Below, one piece after another: positions 20,293-28,830 of a stretch of 64,000 nucleotides of DNA. A program made the translations under genes and the position numbers. The DNA comes from Geodermatophilus poikilotrophus (GTDB taxonomy: Bacteria; Actinomycetota; Actinomycetes; Mycobacteriales; Geodermatophilaceae), in assembly GCF_900111455.1 (NCBI RefSeq), contig NZ_FOIE01000003.1, positions 426,779 to 490,778 on the forward strand. The letters run 5' to 3'. The notes under the pieces are model-generated. The model saw only the letters and a list, made by a program, of their open reading frames with translations, searched no databases and had not been told where the DNA came from. How positions within the stretch are numbered: the stretch's first letter is position 1; every line of letters begins with the position of its first letter.

Positions 20293-20948
20293 TCCGGATC
20301 GTGCTGGTCGACGACCAGGAGCTCGTGCGCACGGGGCTGCGGACCCTCGCCGAGCGCGACGGCGACATCACCGTCGTCGGCGAGGCCGGGACCGGTCGCG
20401 CGGGCCTGGCCCGCATCCGCGAGCTGCAGCCCGATGTCGTCCTCATGGACGTCCGCATGCCGGAGATGGACGGTCTCCAGGCGACCCGCGAGGTCGTCGC
20501 GGACCCGCGGTTGAGAGACGTCCGCGTGCTGGTGCTCACCACCTTCGACGAGGACGAGCACGTGTTCGAGGCCATCCGCGCCGGTGCGGCCGGCTACCTG
20601 CTCAAGGACGTCTCGCCGACGGACCTGCGCCAGGGGATCCGCGTGGTGGCCGCGGGCGAGTCGCTGCTGTCCCCCTCGGTCACCCGGACGGTGCTGCGGT
20701 CCCTGGCCGACCGACTGCAGGCCGCAGTGGACGACACGCCGCTGCAGGTGCTCACCCAGCGCGAGAGGGAGGTCCTCGCCCTCGTGGGTCGGGGCCTGTC
20801 CAACGACGAGATCGCCCGAGAGCTCTTCCTCTCCCCGGCAACGGCACGCACCTACGTCTCCCGACTGCTGACCAAGCTCGACGCCCGCGACCGCGCCCGC
20901 CTGGTCGTGCTCGCCTACGAGACCGGGCTGGTCATCCCGGGGGCGTGA
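20289..20948 (+). CDS. Second response regulator, NarL/FixJ type
   Basis: Protein of 219 aa starting with GTG inside the kinase stop. Receiver: DDQELVRTGL, phosphoacceptor Asp in VVLMDVRMPEMDG, Lys in GYLLKDVSPTDL. HTH: LTQREREVLALVGRGLSNDE to SPATARTYVSRLLTKLDARD. The C-terminal phrase LVVLAYETGLV is nearly the same as in the first regulator (LVVLAYESGLV), which fits a shared origin. Confidence 0.96.
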   Translation: MIRIVLVDDQELVRTGLRTLAERDGDITVVGEAGTGRAGLARIRELQPDVVLMDVRMPEMDGLQATREVVADPRLRDVRVLVLTTFDEDEHVFEAIRAGAAGYLLKDVSPTDLRQGIRVVAAGESLLSPSVTRTVLRSLADRLQAAVDDTPLQVLTQREREVLALVGRGLSNDEIARELFLSPATARTYVSRLLTKLDARDRARLVVLAYETGLVIPGA

Positions 20949-21246
20949 GTCGGCGCCGCTCTCCGGGTGGGGCTGGACGTGCCTGCGGCGAGCGCTGCTG
21001 GTGGAGCCGGTGGCACCGGGACCGTCCGGCCCGGGTGGCCGGGTTCTGCTCCGGCCGCCCGGCGCCAGGTGTACCGACCGGGGAGAAGCGCTGTGCTGGC
21101 CCTCCGACGGCGTCCGGATCACCCGTTCTCGCTGGTCGGGCGTCTGGCGCGGGCTGGACGCGCACCGGTTCGCCCGGGATCTTCGGGGAGCGGAACCCGA
21201 GAGCGCTGTCGACGGCGGCAACACCACTGTTCGCGGATGAGCGTGG
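20949..21246. other. Intergenic stretch, nothing recognised
   Basis: About 300 bp after the second response regulator. No gene, hairpin or repeat is apparent. Confidence 0.3.
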
Positions 21247-21576
21247 GTGGGTCATCCGGCGACTTCTCGCGCCCGCCTCCCGCGCCTGGAGGTGTTGCCG
21301 GTGCCACTCGGTCCCCGCCGCCCGGCAGTCCCCGGGCTGAGCCGGGACGGCATCGCCCAACGTCTCGAGCTGTCGAGCTCTGCGGGGAACTGGGGCTGGG
21401 ACGCCCGCGGCCCCAGTACCGCGACCGGCCCCGGCGAGATCGCCGAGTTCGACACCCGGCTTCCGCACTGGTTCGGTCCCGCCGGCGACCAGCCGGTCGA
21501 GATCCTCAGCCTGCTGGGTCCGCAGGGGGAACGCATCCACGTCCGTGCCGCGCCCCGCCGGACCGCCGACACCTGA
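21247..21576 (+). pseudogene. C-terminal fragment of a possible HTH regulator
   Basis: The frame from 21301 on encodes RDGIAQRLELSSSAGNWGW and then EIAEFDTRLPHWFGPAGD with a tail PVEILSLLGPQGERIHVRAA. The tail looks like the conserved end of certain actinobacterial HTH regulators, as far as memory serves. The expected DNA-binding part is missing or unrecognisable. I read it as a truncated gene; an intact small protein of up to 109 aa cannot be excluded. Confidence 0.35.
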
Positions 21577-21714
21577 TCACCCAGGTGGCCGGAGCCAGAG
21601 GCGTCGACACCACGCGGCCCCGGCTGCCACGATGCGTCTCCGGAGCCGACGGTGTGGCCGGTGACCAGAGTCGTCGACGCCGGGGCCCGGCCCCTCCAGG
21701 GAGAGGCGGTCGCG

Positions 21715-24477
21715 GTGGGGCCCCTGCTCACGACCAAGCTGCACGCGCCCCGGCGGAGGCGCGGCCTGGTGGCCCGCCCCCGGCTCATCGAGCGGCTCAG
21801 CCGCGGCAACGAGGCGGCGCTGACGCTGGTGTCGGCACCGGCCGGGTTCGGCAAGACGACGGTGCTCAGTGACTGGTTGTCCGCCGCGCCTGCGGCGGAC
21901 CGGTGCGTGGCGTGGCTGTCCCTCGACGCGCGGGACGACGATCCGGCGCTGTTCTGGGCCTACCTGGTGGCCGCGGTGCAGACGGCGCTGCCCGGCGCCG
22001 GCGCCGGCGCGCTCGCCCTGCTGTCCACGCCGCAGACCTCCGCGGAGGCGGTCGTCACGTCGCTGGTCAACGACCTGGACGCCGTCCCGGGTGACCTGGT
22101 GCTGGTCCTCGACGACTACCACCTCATCGAGTCCGCCGAGGTGCACGAGGGGATGGCGTACCTGCTCGAGCACCTGCCGCCGCACGCGCACCTGGTGATC
22201 GCCGGCCGCGCCGATCCGCCGTTGCCGCTGGCGCGCCTGCGGGTCCGCGGTGAGCTCGTGGAGCTGCGCGCCGCGGACCTGCGCTTCACACCCGAGGAGG
22301 CCGCCGAGTACCTCACCGAGGCCATGGGACTGGCCCTGAGCGCCGGCGAGGTGGCCGCCCTGGACACCCGCACCGAGGGCTGGATCGCCGCGCTGCAGCT
22401 GGCGGCGCTGTCCATGCAGGGCCGGACCGACGTCACCGCCTTCCTCACCGACTTCGCCGGGGACGACCGCTACATCGTCGACTACCTCGTGGAGGAGGTC
22501 CTGCAGCGTCAGCCGGAGCGGGTCCGCAGCTTCCTGCTGCAGACCTCGATCCTGAGCCGGCTCTCCGGCCCGCTGTGCGACGCGGTCACCGGCCGGCACG
22601 ACGGTCGGCAGACGCTCGAGGCCCTCGACCGCGCGAACCTGTTCCTGATCCCGCTCGACGACCGCCGCCGGTGGTACCGCTACCACCACCTGTTCGCCGA
22701 CGTCCTGCAGGCACACCTGCTCGACGAGCAGCCCGACGCCGTCGCCGGCCTGCACCGGCGGGCCGCCGACTGGCACGAGACCACCGGCGAGCGGGCCGAA
22801 GCGGTGCACCACGCACTGGCCGGCGGCGACCCCGCGCGCGCGGCGGAGCTGATCGAGCTGCTGCTGCCGACGCTGCAGCAGGGCCGGCAGGAGGCCACCG
22901 TGCGCCGCTGGCTGGCGGCGCTTCCGACGGAGGTACTCCGGGTCCGGCCGGTGCTCAGCATCGGCTACGCCGCAGCCCTCATGGTCAGTGGCCTGACCGA
23001 CGGCGTGGAGGAGCACCTGCGCGACGCCGAGCGGTGGGTGACCCGGACGCCGGGCGACGGCCAGGACCCCCGGGCGCCGTCGGCGGAGGTGGTCGTGGTC
23101 GACGAGGAGGCGTTCCGCCGAGTGCCCAGCGCGATCTGCCTGTACCGCGCCGGGCAGGCGCTGCTGTCCGGCGACCCGGCCGGGACGATCCGGCACGCCC
23201 GGGCGGCGCTCGATCGCGCCGGCGCCGACGACGACCACCTGAGCCGCGGCCCGGCCGCCGGCCTGCTGGGCGTGGCGTACTGGACAACCGGGGACCTCGA
23301 CGCCGGGCACCGGTGGTACACCGAGGCAGCGGCGCACCTGGAGCGGGCCGGGCACCTGTCCGACGTGGCCGGCTGCGCGGTCGCCCTGGCCGACATCCGC
23401 CTCGCCCAGGGCCGCCTCGGGGAGGCGATGCGCACGCTGGAGCGGGCGCTGCGCCTGGTCACCCCGGAGGCCGGGCCCCCGCTGCGGGGAGCGGCGGACG
23501 TGCACGTGGGCATCGCCGGCGTGCTCATCGAACGCGGCGAGCTCGACGCCGCCCGCCGGCACCTCGCCACCAGCCGCGACCTCGGAGAGCACGCCGGCCT
23601 GCCGCAGACCCCGTACCGCTGGCGGGTCGCCATGGCCCGGATCGCGGAGGCCGAAGGTGACCGGGAGGGCGCGCTGGCGCTGCTGGGGGACGCCGAACGC
23701 CGCTATGCCGCCGACTACTTCCCCGAGGTGCGGCCGGTTGCGGCGCTGCGGGCACGGTTGCTGGCCCGGTGCGGCCGGTGGGCCGACGCGCTGGCGTGGG
23801 CCGGCGAGCGGGCGGTAGGGGTCGACGACGAGCCCGACTACCTGCGCGAGTTCGAGCACCTCATCCTCGCCCGGGCGCTGGTCGCCCGGTTCACCGCCGA
23901 CGGCGGCGAGGATTCGATCACCGGGGCGGTGCGGCTGCTGACGCGTCTGCGGCAGGCCGCGGAGGTCGGTGGGCGGACCGGCACCCTGATCGAGGTGCTG
24001 GTCGTGCAGGCGCTCGCCGAGCAGGCGCGCGGCCAGGTCGCCGCGGCGCGGGCAACTCTGCGCCGGGCGCTGGCGGCCGCCGAACCGCAGGGCCACGTCC
24101 GGGTCTTCCTCGACGAGGGTCCGCCCCTCGTGGCGCTGCTGCGGGCAGCCCCGACGCAGGTCGGCGCCGACGGCTACGCCCGCCGGCTGCTGGCTGCCCA
24201 CGCGCCGGACCAGGACGGTGGACGCCGGCCCGGGACCTCGGTCGACCCGCTGAGTGGGCGCGAGCTGGACGTGCTGCGGCTGCTCGGCACCGACCTGGAC
24301 GGCCCGGACATCGCCCGCGAGTTGTTCCTGTCCGTGAACACGGTGCGCACCCACACCAAGAACATCTACGCCAAGCTCGGCGTGACCAACCGCCGCGCGG
24401 CGGTCCGCCGCGGCGAGGAGCTCGACCTGCTCGCCCGGGCCGGCCACCGCTCGGGCCGCGGCGGCGACGGCCGGTAG
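21715..24477 (+). CDS. LAL-type LuxR regulator (MalT-like)
   Basis: Protein of about 920 aa. The N-terminus has PLLTTKLHAPRRRRGLVARP, typical of MalT-like proteins. Walker A is APAGFGKTTV and Walker B LVLVLDDYHLIES; together they form a STAND ATPase switch. A middle region of TPR-like helices follows. The C-terminal LuxR HTH is LSGRELDVLRLLGTDLDGPD to SVNTVRTHTKNIYAKLGV. I choose GTG 21715 because AGGGAGAGG lies upstream and the conserved region starts there; GTG codons at 21652 and 21661 are alternatives. Such proteins activate transcription after binding an inducer and ATP. The palindrome just downstream and the following operon are the likely targets. Confidence 0.93.
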   Translation: MGPLLTTKLHAPRRRRGLVARPRLIERLSRGNEAALTLVSAPAGFGKTTVLSDWLSAAPAADRCVAWLSLDARDDDPALFWAYLVAAVQTALPGAGAGALALLSTPQTSAEAVVTSLVNDLDAVPGDLVLVLDDYHLIESAEVHEGMAYLLEHLPPHAHLVIAGRADPPLPLARLRVRGELVELRAADLRFTPEEAAEYLTEAMGLALSAGEVAALDTRTEGWIAALQLAALSMQGRTDVTAFLTDFAGDDRYIVDYLVEEVLQRQPERVRSFLLQTSILSRLSGPLCDAVTGRHDGRQTLEALDRANLFLIPLDDRRRWYRYHHLFADVLQAHLLDEQPDAVAGLHRRAADWHETTGERAEAVHHALAGGDPARAAELIELLLPTLQQGRQEATVRRWLAALPTEVLRVRPVLSIGYAAALMVSGLTDGVEEHLRDAERWVTRTPGDGQDPRAPSAEVVVVDEEAFRRVPSAICLYRAGQALLSGDPAGTIRHARAALDRAGADDDHLSRGPAAGLLGVAYWTTGDLDAGHRWYTEAAAHLERAGHLSDVAGCAVALADIRLAQGRLGEAMRTLERALRLVTPEAGPPLRGAADVHVGIAGVLIERGELDAARRHLATSRDLGEHAGLPQTPYRWRVAMARIAEAEGDREGALALLGDAERRYAADYFPEVRPVAALRARLLARCGRWADALAWAGERAVGVDDEPDYLREFEHLILARALVARFTADGGEDSITGAVRLLTRLRQAAEVGGRTGTLIEVLVVQALAEQARGQVAAARATLRRALAAAEPQGHVRVFLDEGPPLVALLRAAPTQVGADGYARRLLAAHAPDQDGGRRPGTSVDPLSGRELDVLRLLGTDLDGPDIARELFLSVNTVRTHTKNIYAKLGVTNRRAAVRRGEELDLLARAGHRSGRGGDGR

Positions 24478-24502
24478 GCCCCGTCCGCCGTCCTCTCACC
24501 AC

Positions 24503-24528
24503 CCGGATCACCACACGTGGTGATCCGG
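24503..24528. promoter_or_regulatory. 26-bp palindrome between the LAL regulator and its downstream operon
   Basis: Perfect 12-bp arms CCGGATCACCAC / GTGGTGATCCGG around a 2-nt centre. A short motif TCTCACCACC is found on either side (about 24495 and 24529). It lies 25 bp after the LAL stop and 86 bp before the next gene. It has no T-tract, so an operator fits better than a terminator. Binding by the LAL regulator is inferred. Confidence 0.65.
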
Positions 24529-24613
24529 TCTCACCACCCCGGTCCCTACGTTCTCGGCCGTACCGAACGAACGCCGGCCGAGCCCCTCCGGTCGGCTCGG
24601 ACCGGGAGCCCCG

Positions 24614-24880
24614 ATGACGGAGACCACGCGCGACCGTTCCTCCGACCCCAGTCGCTACGAGATCCGCATCAGCGGTCGCCTCGCCCCCCGCTGGGTCGCC
24701 TGGTTCGACGGGATGACCCTCACCACCGCCGGCGACGGCACCACCGTCCTGGCCGGCCCGGTTGCCGACCAGGCAGCACTGCACGGCGTGCTGGCACGGA
24801 TCCGCGACCTCGGGCTGCCGCTGGTCTCGGTCACCCGCCTCGACGCCGACCCGCCCCGTTCCTCCAGCCGACCCCGCTGA
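24614..24880 (+). CDS. Small hypothetical protein, first gene of the LAL-associated operon
   Basis: Protein of 88 aa: a hydrophilic start, then YEIRISGRLAPRWVAWFDGM, TLTTAGDGTTVLAGPVADQ and LARIRDLGLPLVSVTRL. It looks like a small alpha-beta domain, with no membrane segment. GGGAG precedes the ATG. I do not know a function. It is followed after 24 bp by the DUF4386 gene, so the two are co-transcribed. Confidence 0.7.
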   Translation: MTETTRDRSSDPSRYEIRISGRLAPRWVAWFDGMTLTTAGDGTTVLAGPVADQAALHGVLARIRDLGLPLVSVTRLDADPPRSSSRPR

Positions 24881-24904
24881 TGACACCCCACCCAGGAGAC
24901 CGCC

Positions 24905-25651
24905 ATGGCAACCACCATCCCGAGCGCACCGTCGAGCACGGCCCCGGTCGACCCGATGCGGCGCACCTCCCGCGCCGCCGGGATCCTCTACCTGATCACC
25001 TTCGTGTCCGTCCCCACGCTCATGGCGTTCCAGCCCGTGCGGGACGGCGCCGCCTTCGTCCTCGGCACCGGCAGTGCCACCGGCGTGCTGTGGGGGTCCT
25101 TCTCCGAGGTCGTCGTCGCCCTGGCCGGCATCGGTACCGCGGTGGTGCTGTTCCCGGTGACCAAGCGGGTGAGCGAGACGGCCGCCCTCGGGTTCGTCAC
25201 CGCCCGGGTCGTCGAGGGCAGTCTCATCATCGTCGGCGTCGTGAACATCCACACGCTCGTCACCCTGCGCGACGACGTCGCGGGCACCCCCGGCGCCGAC
25301 CAGGGCTCGCTGGTCACGACCGGCCACACCCTGGTCGCGACCTACGACTCGACGTTCCTGCTGTCCCAGAGCCTGATGCCGGTCTTCAACGCGCTGTGCC
25401 TGGGCTACGTGCTGTACCGGTCCGGCCTCGTCCCCCGGATCCTGCCCACGCTGGGGCTCCTCGGCGCCCCGCTGCTCCTGGCCTCCGACATCGCGATCTT
25501 CTTCGGCGTCATCGACCGCGTCTCGCCGTTCGCCGCGGTCGCCTTCATCCCGATCGCCGTGTGGGAGTTCTCGCTCGGCGTCTACCTGACCGTCAAGGGC
25601 TTCCGGCCGTCCGCCGTCGCCGCCCTGCCGCCCGCGCAGGCCATCCGATGA
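24905..25651 (+). CDS. DUF4386 family membrane protein
   Basis: Protein of 248 aa with six to seven hydrophobic segments. RRTSRAAGILYLITFVSVPT and the C-terminal WEFSLGVYLTVKGFRPSAV are the family's usual ends. AGGAGAC precedes the ATG. Function of DUF4386 is unknown to me; members often occur beside oxidoreductases in actinobacteria. The stop overlaps the next gene (ATGA). Confidence 0.88.
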   Translation: MATTIPSAPSSTAPVDPMRRTSRAAGILYLITFVSVPTLMAFQPVRDGAAFVLGTGSATGVLWGSFSEVVVALAGIGTAVVLFPVTKRVSETAALGFVTARVVEGSLIIVGVVNIHTLVTLRDDVAGTPGADQGSLVTTGHTLVATYDSTFLLSQSLMPVFNALCLGYVLYRSGLVPRILPTLGLLGAPLLLASDIAIFFGVIDRVSPFAAVAFIPIAVWEFSLGVYLTVKGFRPSAVAALPPAQAIR

Positions 25652-26679
25652 GGGCCGCGGTCTACCGCCGGTTCGGCGGGCCGGACACCGTCCGCGTCGA
25701 GGAGGCGCCGCGGCCGACGGTCGGCCCGGACGACGTCCTCATCCGCGTGCACGCCAGCACCGTCAGCGCCGCCGACCACCGCGCCCGCAGCCGTGAGGTG
25801 CCCCGCGGACTCGGCCTGCTCGCCGCGACCGGGATCGGGCTGCTGCGTCCCAAGCGCCGCGTGCTGGGCATGGACGCCGCCGGCGTCGTCGAGGCCGTCG
25901 GGAGGAGCGTCACCCGCTTCGCCCCCGGCGACGAAGTGGTCGCCATGCTGGGTGCGGCCTTCGGCGGGCACGCCGAGTACGCCCGGATCCGGGCCGACGG
26001 CGCCCTCGCCCACAAGCCGCGGAACATGTCCTTCGACGACGCCGTGACGCTCGTCTTCGGCGGGCTGACGGCCCGCGGCTTCCTGCAGCAGGCCGATCTC
26101 GCGCCAGGTGCGACGGTCCTGGTCAACGGGGCGTCGGGAGCGGTCGGCTCCGCGGCCGTGCAGCTCGCCACGCACGCCGGCACCCGCGTGACCGCGGTGT
26201 GCAGCGCGTCGAACAGAGAGCTGGTGACCTCGCTGGGCGCCGACCGGGTGATCGAGTACGCCACCGAGGACTTCACCACCGCGTCGACCGCGTACGACGT
26301 GATCGTCGACTGCGTCGGCAACGCCCCGTACGAGCGGGTCGCCCACCTGCTCGAGCCCGGCGGCGCGCTGCTGCTCGTCACCGCCGACCTGCCGGCCATC
26401 CTGCGGGCACCGCTGCGCCGCCGACGGACCGGCCACCGGGTCACCGCCGACGTCGGGGAGCTCACCGCCGAGGACCTGGCCGTCCTGGTGGACCTCGCCG
26501 AGGCCGGCGCCTTCCGGGCGGTCCGCGACCGCACCTTCGACCTCGCCCACATCGCCGAGGCGCACCGCTTCGTCGACACCGGGCACAAGCGCGGCAACGT
26601 CGTCCTCCGCCTCAGCTCCGCCGGGACCGGACTCGCGCCGTCGGCCGCCGCCCAGCAGTCCGAGGAGGCGCCGTCATGA
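25648..26679 (+). CDS. NAD(P)-dependent alcohol dehydrogenase / quinone oxidoreductase (MDR family)
   Basis: Protein of 343 aa. It has the MDR plan: GroES-like part (GPDDVLIRVHASTVSAADHR, VLGMDAAGVVEAVG, FAPGDEV), then a Rossmann domain with VLVNGASGAVGSAAVQLA. The structural zinc Cys cluster and the catalytic Cys are missing, as in zinc-free quinone reductases. The ATG overlaps the DUF4386 stop, and its own stop overlaps the start of the ABC fragment (ATGA), so all four genes formed one coupled operon. Confidence 0.92.
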   Translation: MRAAVYRRFGGPDTVRVEEAPRPTVGPDDVLIRVHASTVSAADHRARSREVPRGLGLLAATGIGLLRPKRRVLGMDAAGVVEAVGRSVTRFAPGDEVVAMLGAAFGGHAEYARIRADGALAHKPRNMSFDDAVTLVFGGLTARGFLQQADLAPGATVLVNGASGAVGSAAVQLATHAGTRVTAVCSASNRELVTSLGADRVIEYATEDFTTASTAYDVIVDCVGNAPYERVAHLLEPGGALLLVTADLPAILRAPLRRRRTGHRVTADVGELTAEDLAVLVDLAEAGAFRAVRDRTFDLAHIAEAHRFVDTGHKRGNVVLRLSSAGTGLAPSAAAQQSEEAPS

Positions 26680-26735
26680 CCGAGGCACACCAGCTCACCG
26701 AGCGCTACGGCGACGAGACCGTCGTGGACGGCCGG
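26676..26735 (+). pseudogene. ABC transporter ATPase, N-terminal stub only
   Basis: MTEAHQLTERYGDETVVDG is the standard first 20 residues of a drug-type ABC ATPase (usually I/T-EAxxLTKRYG-xxxAVDG). After it, the sequence loses all ABC character: no Walker A, signature or Walker B follows in any frame. The open frame goes on to 27125 as meaningless sequence. Its ATG is coupled to the preceding dehydrogenase. The rest of the gene, and probably a permease, were deleted. Confidence 0.8.
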
Positions 26736-27130
26736 TCGGGCGACGTCGTGTCCACCGTCGGCACGCGACCACCGGCAGAACCGGCGCATCCCGGTGCAGC
26801 CGCGTGGCGACCGTGGAGGTTCGGCGCGTCGACGAGATCGGCCGGCCAGGCCGCGACCGCGTGCCGGTCAGCTCGTCCGGCACAGCCGAGCGGCCCGTGC
26901 GCCGCCAGCCACTGGAGGGAGTACCGGACCCTCTGGCCGTGGGGCTCGAGCGTGAGGGGGCGCCTCGGCGGCGGCTCGCGAGTTCGTGTCGGCGGCAAGC
27001 GGCACGAGCAGCCGCCGGTCACCGTCACCGGCCGGGAATCTACAGCGAGCACTGCAGGTCTGAACGAGTGCCGCTGCGACTACTCCACAGTCGCAGTCCA
27101 CCCTTCCGGTTCGAGAGGAGGCTGACTCAG
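26736..27130. other. Non-coding stretch with a diverged repeat (copy A)
   Basis: About 395 bp between the ABC stub and hsp20. Bases 26776-26888 are clearly related to 37147-37262 (copy B): a 19-bp identical start CCACCGGCAGAACCGGCGC, then GTGCAGCCGCGTG and a similar end near TCGTCSGGCAC. I cannot identify what the repeat encodes. Confidence 0.6.
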
Positions 27131-27574
27131 ATGACACTGCCTGTCCGTTCGCGGCCGCGCGCAGTCGCCGGCTGGGACCCCTTCCGCGAGCTGGACGAGC
27201 TGACCCAGCGCGTCAACTCCCTGTGGGAGGCCGACCTCCACGGCGATCTGCACGGCTGGGCCCCGCTGGCTGACGTGGAGGAGACCGACGACGCCTACGT
27301 CGTCGAGATCGACCTGCCCGGCGTCAAGCGCGAAGACATCGACATCCAGCTCACCGACCGGCAGCTGACCGTCTCCGGTGAGATCAAGGAGAAGGAGCGC
27401 ACCGGGATCCTGCGCCGACGCACCCGCCGGGTGGGGCAGTTCCAGTACTCGGTCACCCTGCCCGCCGACGTCGACGCGGACGAGGTCACCGCTCACCTCG
27501 ACGACGGCGTGCTGACCGTGCGCGTGGCCAAGCCCGAGCAGGCCAAGCCGCGGCGCATCGAGATCAGCAGCTGA
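27131..27574 (+). CDS. Hsp20 / alpha-crystallin small heat-shock protein
   Basis: Protein of 147 aa. The alpha-crystallin domain spans about residues 40-140: WAPLADVEETDDAYVVEIDL, PGVKREDIDIQL, then the beta-strands to YSVTLPADVDADEVTAHLDD and GVLTVRVAKP. The C-terminal RIEISS gives the I-x-I type anchor. It binds unfolding proteins without ATP. GAGAGGAGG precedes the ATG at 27131. I looked for a HAIR-type inverted repeat upstream and saw none. The gene lies between two truncated operons. Confidence 0.95.
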   Translation: MTLPVRSRPRAVAGWDPFRELDELTQRVNSLWEADLHGDLHGWAPLADVEETDDAYVVEIDLPGVKREDIDIQLTDRQLTVSGEIKEKERTGILRRRTRRVGQFQYSVTLPADVDADEVTAHLDDGVLTVRVAKPEQAKPRRIEISS

Positions 27575-27631
27575 TCCACCGGCGGTTCCCGCCGACGATC
27601 CAGCCGTCCCCCGGGACGTCCTGGACTCCTC

Positions 27632-27663
27632 CCGGGTCGGCGCACGCCACGGCGCCGACCCGG
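27632..27663 (+). terminator. Hairpin terminator after hsp20
   Basis: Perfect 12-bp stem CCGGGTCGGCGC / GCGCCGACCCGG with an 8-nt loop, 58 bp after the hsp20 stop. No T-tract follows, as is common in GC-rich actinobacteria. It could serve both converging transcripts. Confidence 0.7.
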
Positions 27664-27774
27664 AGGGGACCGAGGGCTCGTCATCCAGCCCGGCCCACGC
27701 CGAAGGCGCGGCCCCGGCGACGCGTCGGACGGACAGGGAGCGACACGTAGGGCAGAGGGGGGTGACCCACCTTG

Positions 27775-27900
27775 CTCAGAGAACTCGCGGTCGAGCGCCC
27801 TGCAGTCGACGCCGCGGCGGCGCAGGTCGCAGGCCAGCGTGATCCCGGTCGGACCGGCGCCGACGACGAGGACCTCCGTGCTGGTCGTCATGGTCGTCAT
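27775..27900 (-). pseudogene. FAD monooxygenase, N-terminal fragment
   Basis: STEVLVVGAGPTGITLACDL followed by RRRGVDCRALDREF is the FAD-binding start of a PheA/TetX-type monooxygenase. Beyond about residue 40 the resemblance ends, although the frame stays open. The ATG at 27900 overlaps the SDR stop (ATGA); an ATG at 27891 is also possible. So the original operon was SDR plus monooxygenase, and about 90 % of the second gene was lost. Confidence 0.78.
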
Positions 27901-28679
27901 CTCTCCACGGGCTGGGGCCGGCCGGCGACGAACTCCCGCCAGGTGCGGCCACCGCTGCGGTTCCCCGGGACGAGGTTCGCGCCGGCTCGCAGGGCGGCGG
28001 CGACCGCGCCGGGCAGGGGGAGTTCCAGGACCGGCCGTCGACGCGGTGCCTCGCCCATGCGGTTCCGGACGAGGTCGACCACGGGGAAGACCTCCGGTCC
28101 GCCCAGGTCGGGCAGCCTGCCCGCCGGGCCCGCGACCACGGCGTCGGCCAGCCGCCCGGCGACCTCGTCGACGTCGATGGGCTGGACCCGCCACCCGCGC
28201 GGCACGGGTACGACCGGCAGCCTGGTCATGCGGTCGAGCAGCTGCAGCACGAACCCGTGGAACTGGGTGGTGCGCAGGACGGTCCACGGGAGCCCGGACC
28301 GCCCGATGGCCTCCTCGGCGGCCAGCTTGGACCGGTAGTAGTCCGTCGGGACGCGGTCGATGCCGACGATGGAGACGTGGACGACGAGCGGTCGGCCGGC
28401 GTCGCGGGCGGCCTCCAGCAACCGCGCGGTCCCTCCCACGTCGACCGTCCCGGACCTCCGCGGGTCCGTGGCGCAGTGGACGATCGCGGTGGTCCCGGCC
28501 ACCGCCTGGCGCAGACCCGCTCCGGTGCTCAGGTCCGCCACGAGGAGTTCGGCGCCGGGCACCGGCGGCGCGGCCGGCCTCCGGCTGAGGATCCGCACCG
28601 TGTGGCCGTCGGCCGCCAGGGCGCGGACCACCTGGCGCCCGAGCTGTCCGGTGCCGCCGGTGACGAGCACGCTGGTCAT
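27897..28679 (-). CDS. SDR/NmrA-like NAD(P)-binding oxidoreductase
   Basis: Protein of 260 aa. N-terminal VLVTGGTGQLGRQVVRALAA is the nucleotide-binding loop of extended (NmrA/atypical) SDRs. The region VHVSIVGIDRVPTDYYRSKL carries the YxxxK-like pair, and AEEAIGRSGLPWTVLRTTQF follows, typical of this subgroup. It may be an enzyme or a redox sensor. The divergent promoter region (28680-28830) holds GTCAAG-type repeats that resemble SARP boxes. Confidence 0.9.
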   Translation of the reverse strand: MTSVLVTGGTGQLGRQVVRALAADGHTVRILSRRPAAPPVPGAELLVADLSTGAGLRQAVAGTTAIVHCATDPRRSGTVDVGGTARLLEAARDAGRPLVVHVSIVGIDRVPTDYYRSKLAAEEAIGRSGLPWTVLRTTQFHGFVLQLLDRMTRLPVVPVPRGWRVQPIDVDEVAGRLADAVVAGPAGRLPDLGGPEVFPVVDLVRNRMGEAPRRRPVLELPLPGAVAAALRAGANLVPGNRSGGRTWREFVAGRPQPVER

Positions 28680-28730
28680 CGCACACCCCTCCGTCAGGGC
28701 TGGTTGGTGGGGGGAGCGTTGCCGCCGGGC

Positions 28731-28787
28731 CTTGACGGTCGGTTGGCTCGTCGCACCTGCGCCGCGTCAAGCGGGCGTCAAACCACC
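28731..28787. promoter_or_regulatory. Candidate SARP boxes between the SDR and GNAT genes
   Basis: GTCAAGC at 28766 and GTCAAAC at 28777 are direct repeats exactly 11 bp apart. An inverted copy, CTTGAC, lies at 28731. SARP/AfsR regulators bind direct heptamer repeats spaced by one or two helical turns, and a SARP gene starts 3.7 kb away. The sequence GTCAAGCGG recurs near the SARP gene itself (32618). Assignment is inferred from spacing and repetition. Confidence 0.55.
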
Positions 28788-28830
28788 GCGAGCACCGTCG
28801 GGCCGAGACACCTCGGCCCTGGGAGGGACG

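Noticed and set aside
21577..24447. 956-aa minus-strand frame opposite the LAL gene
   Set aside because: It is antisense to a gene with clear Walker and HTH motifs; codon bias follows the plus strand.
26736..27125. Continuation of the ABC stub as a 150-aa protein
   Set aside because: After residue 20 there are no ABC motifs and composition is random; the frame is open only because of high GC.
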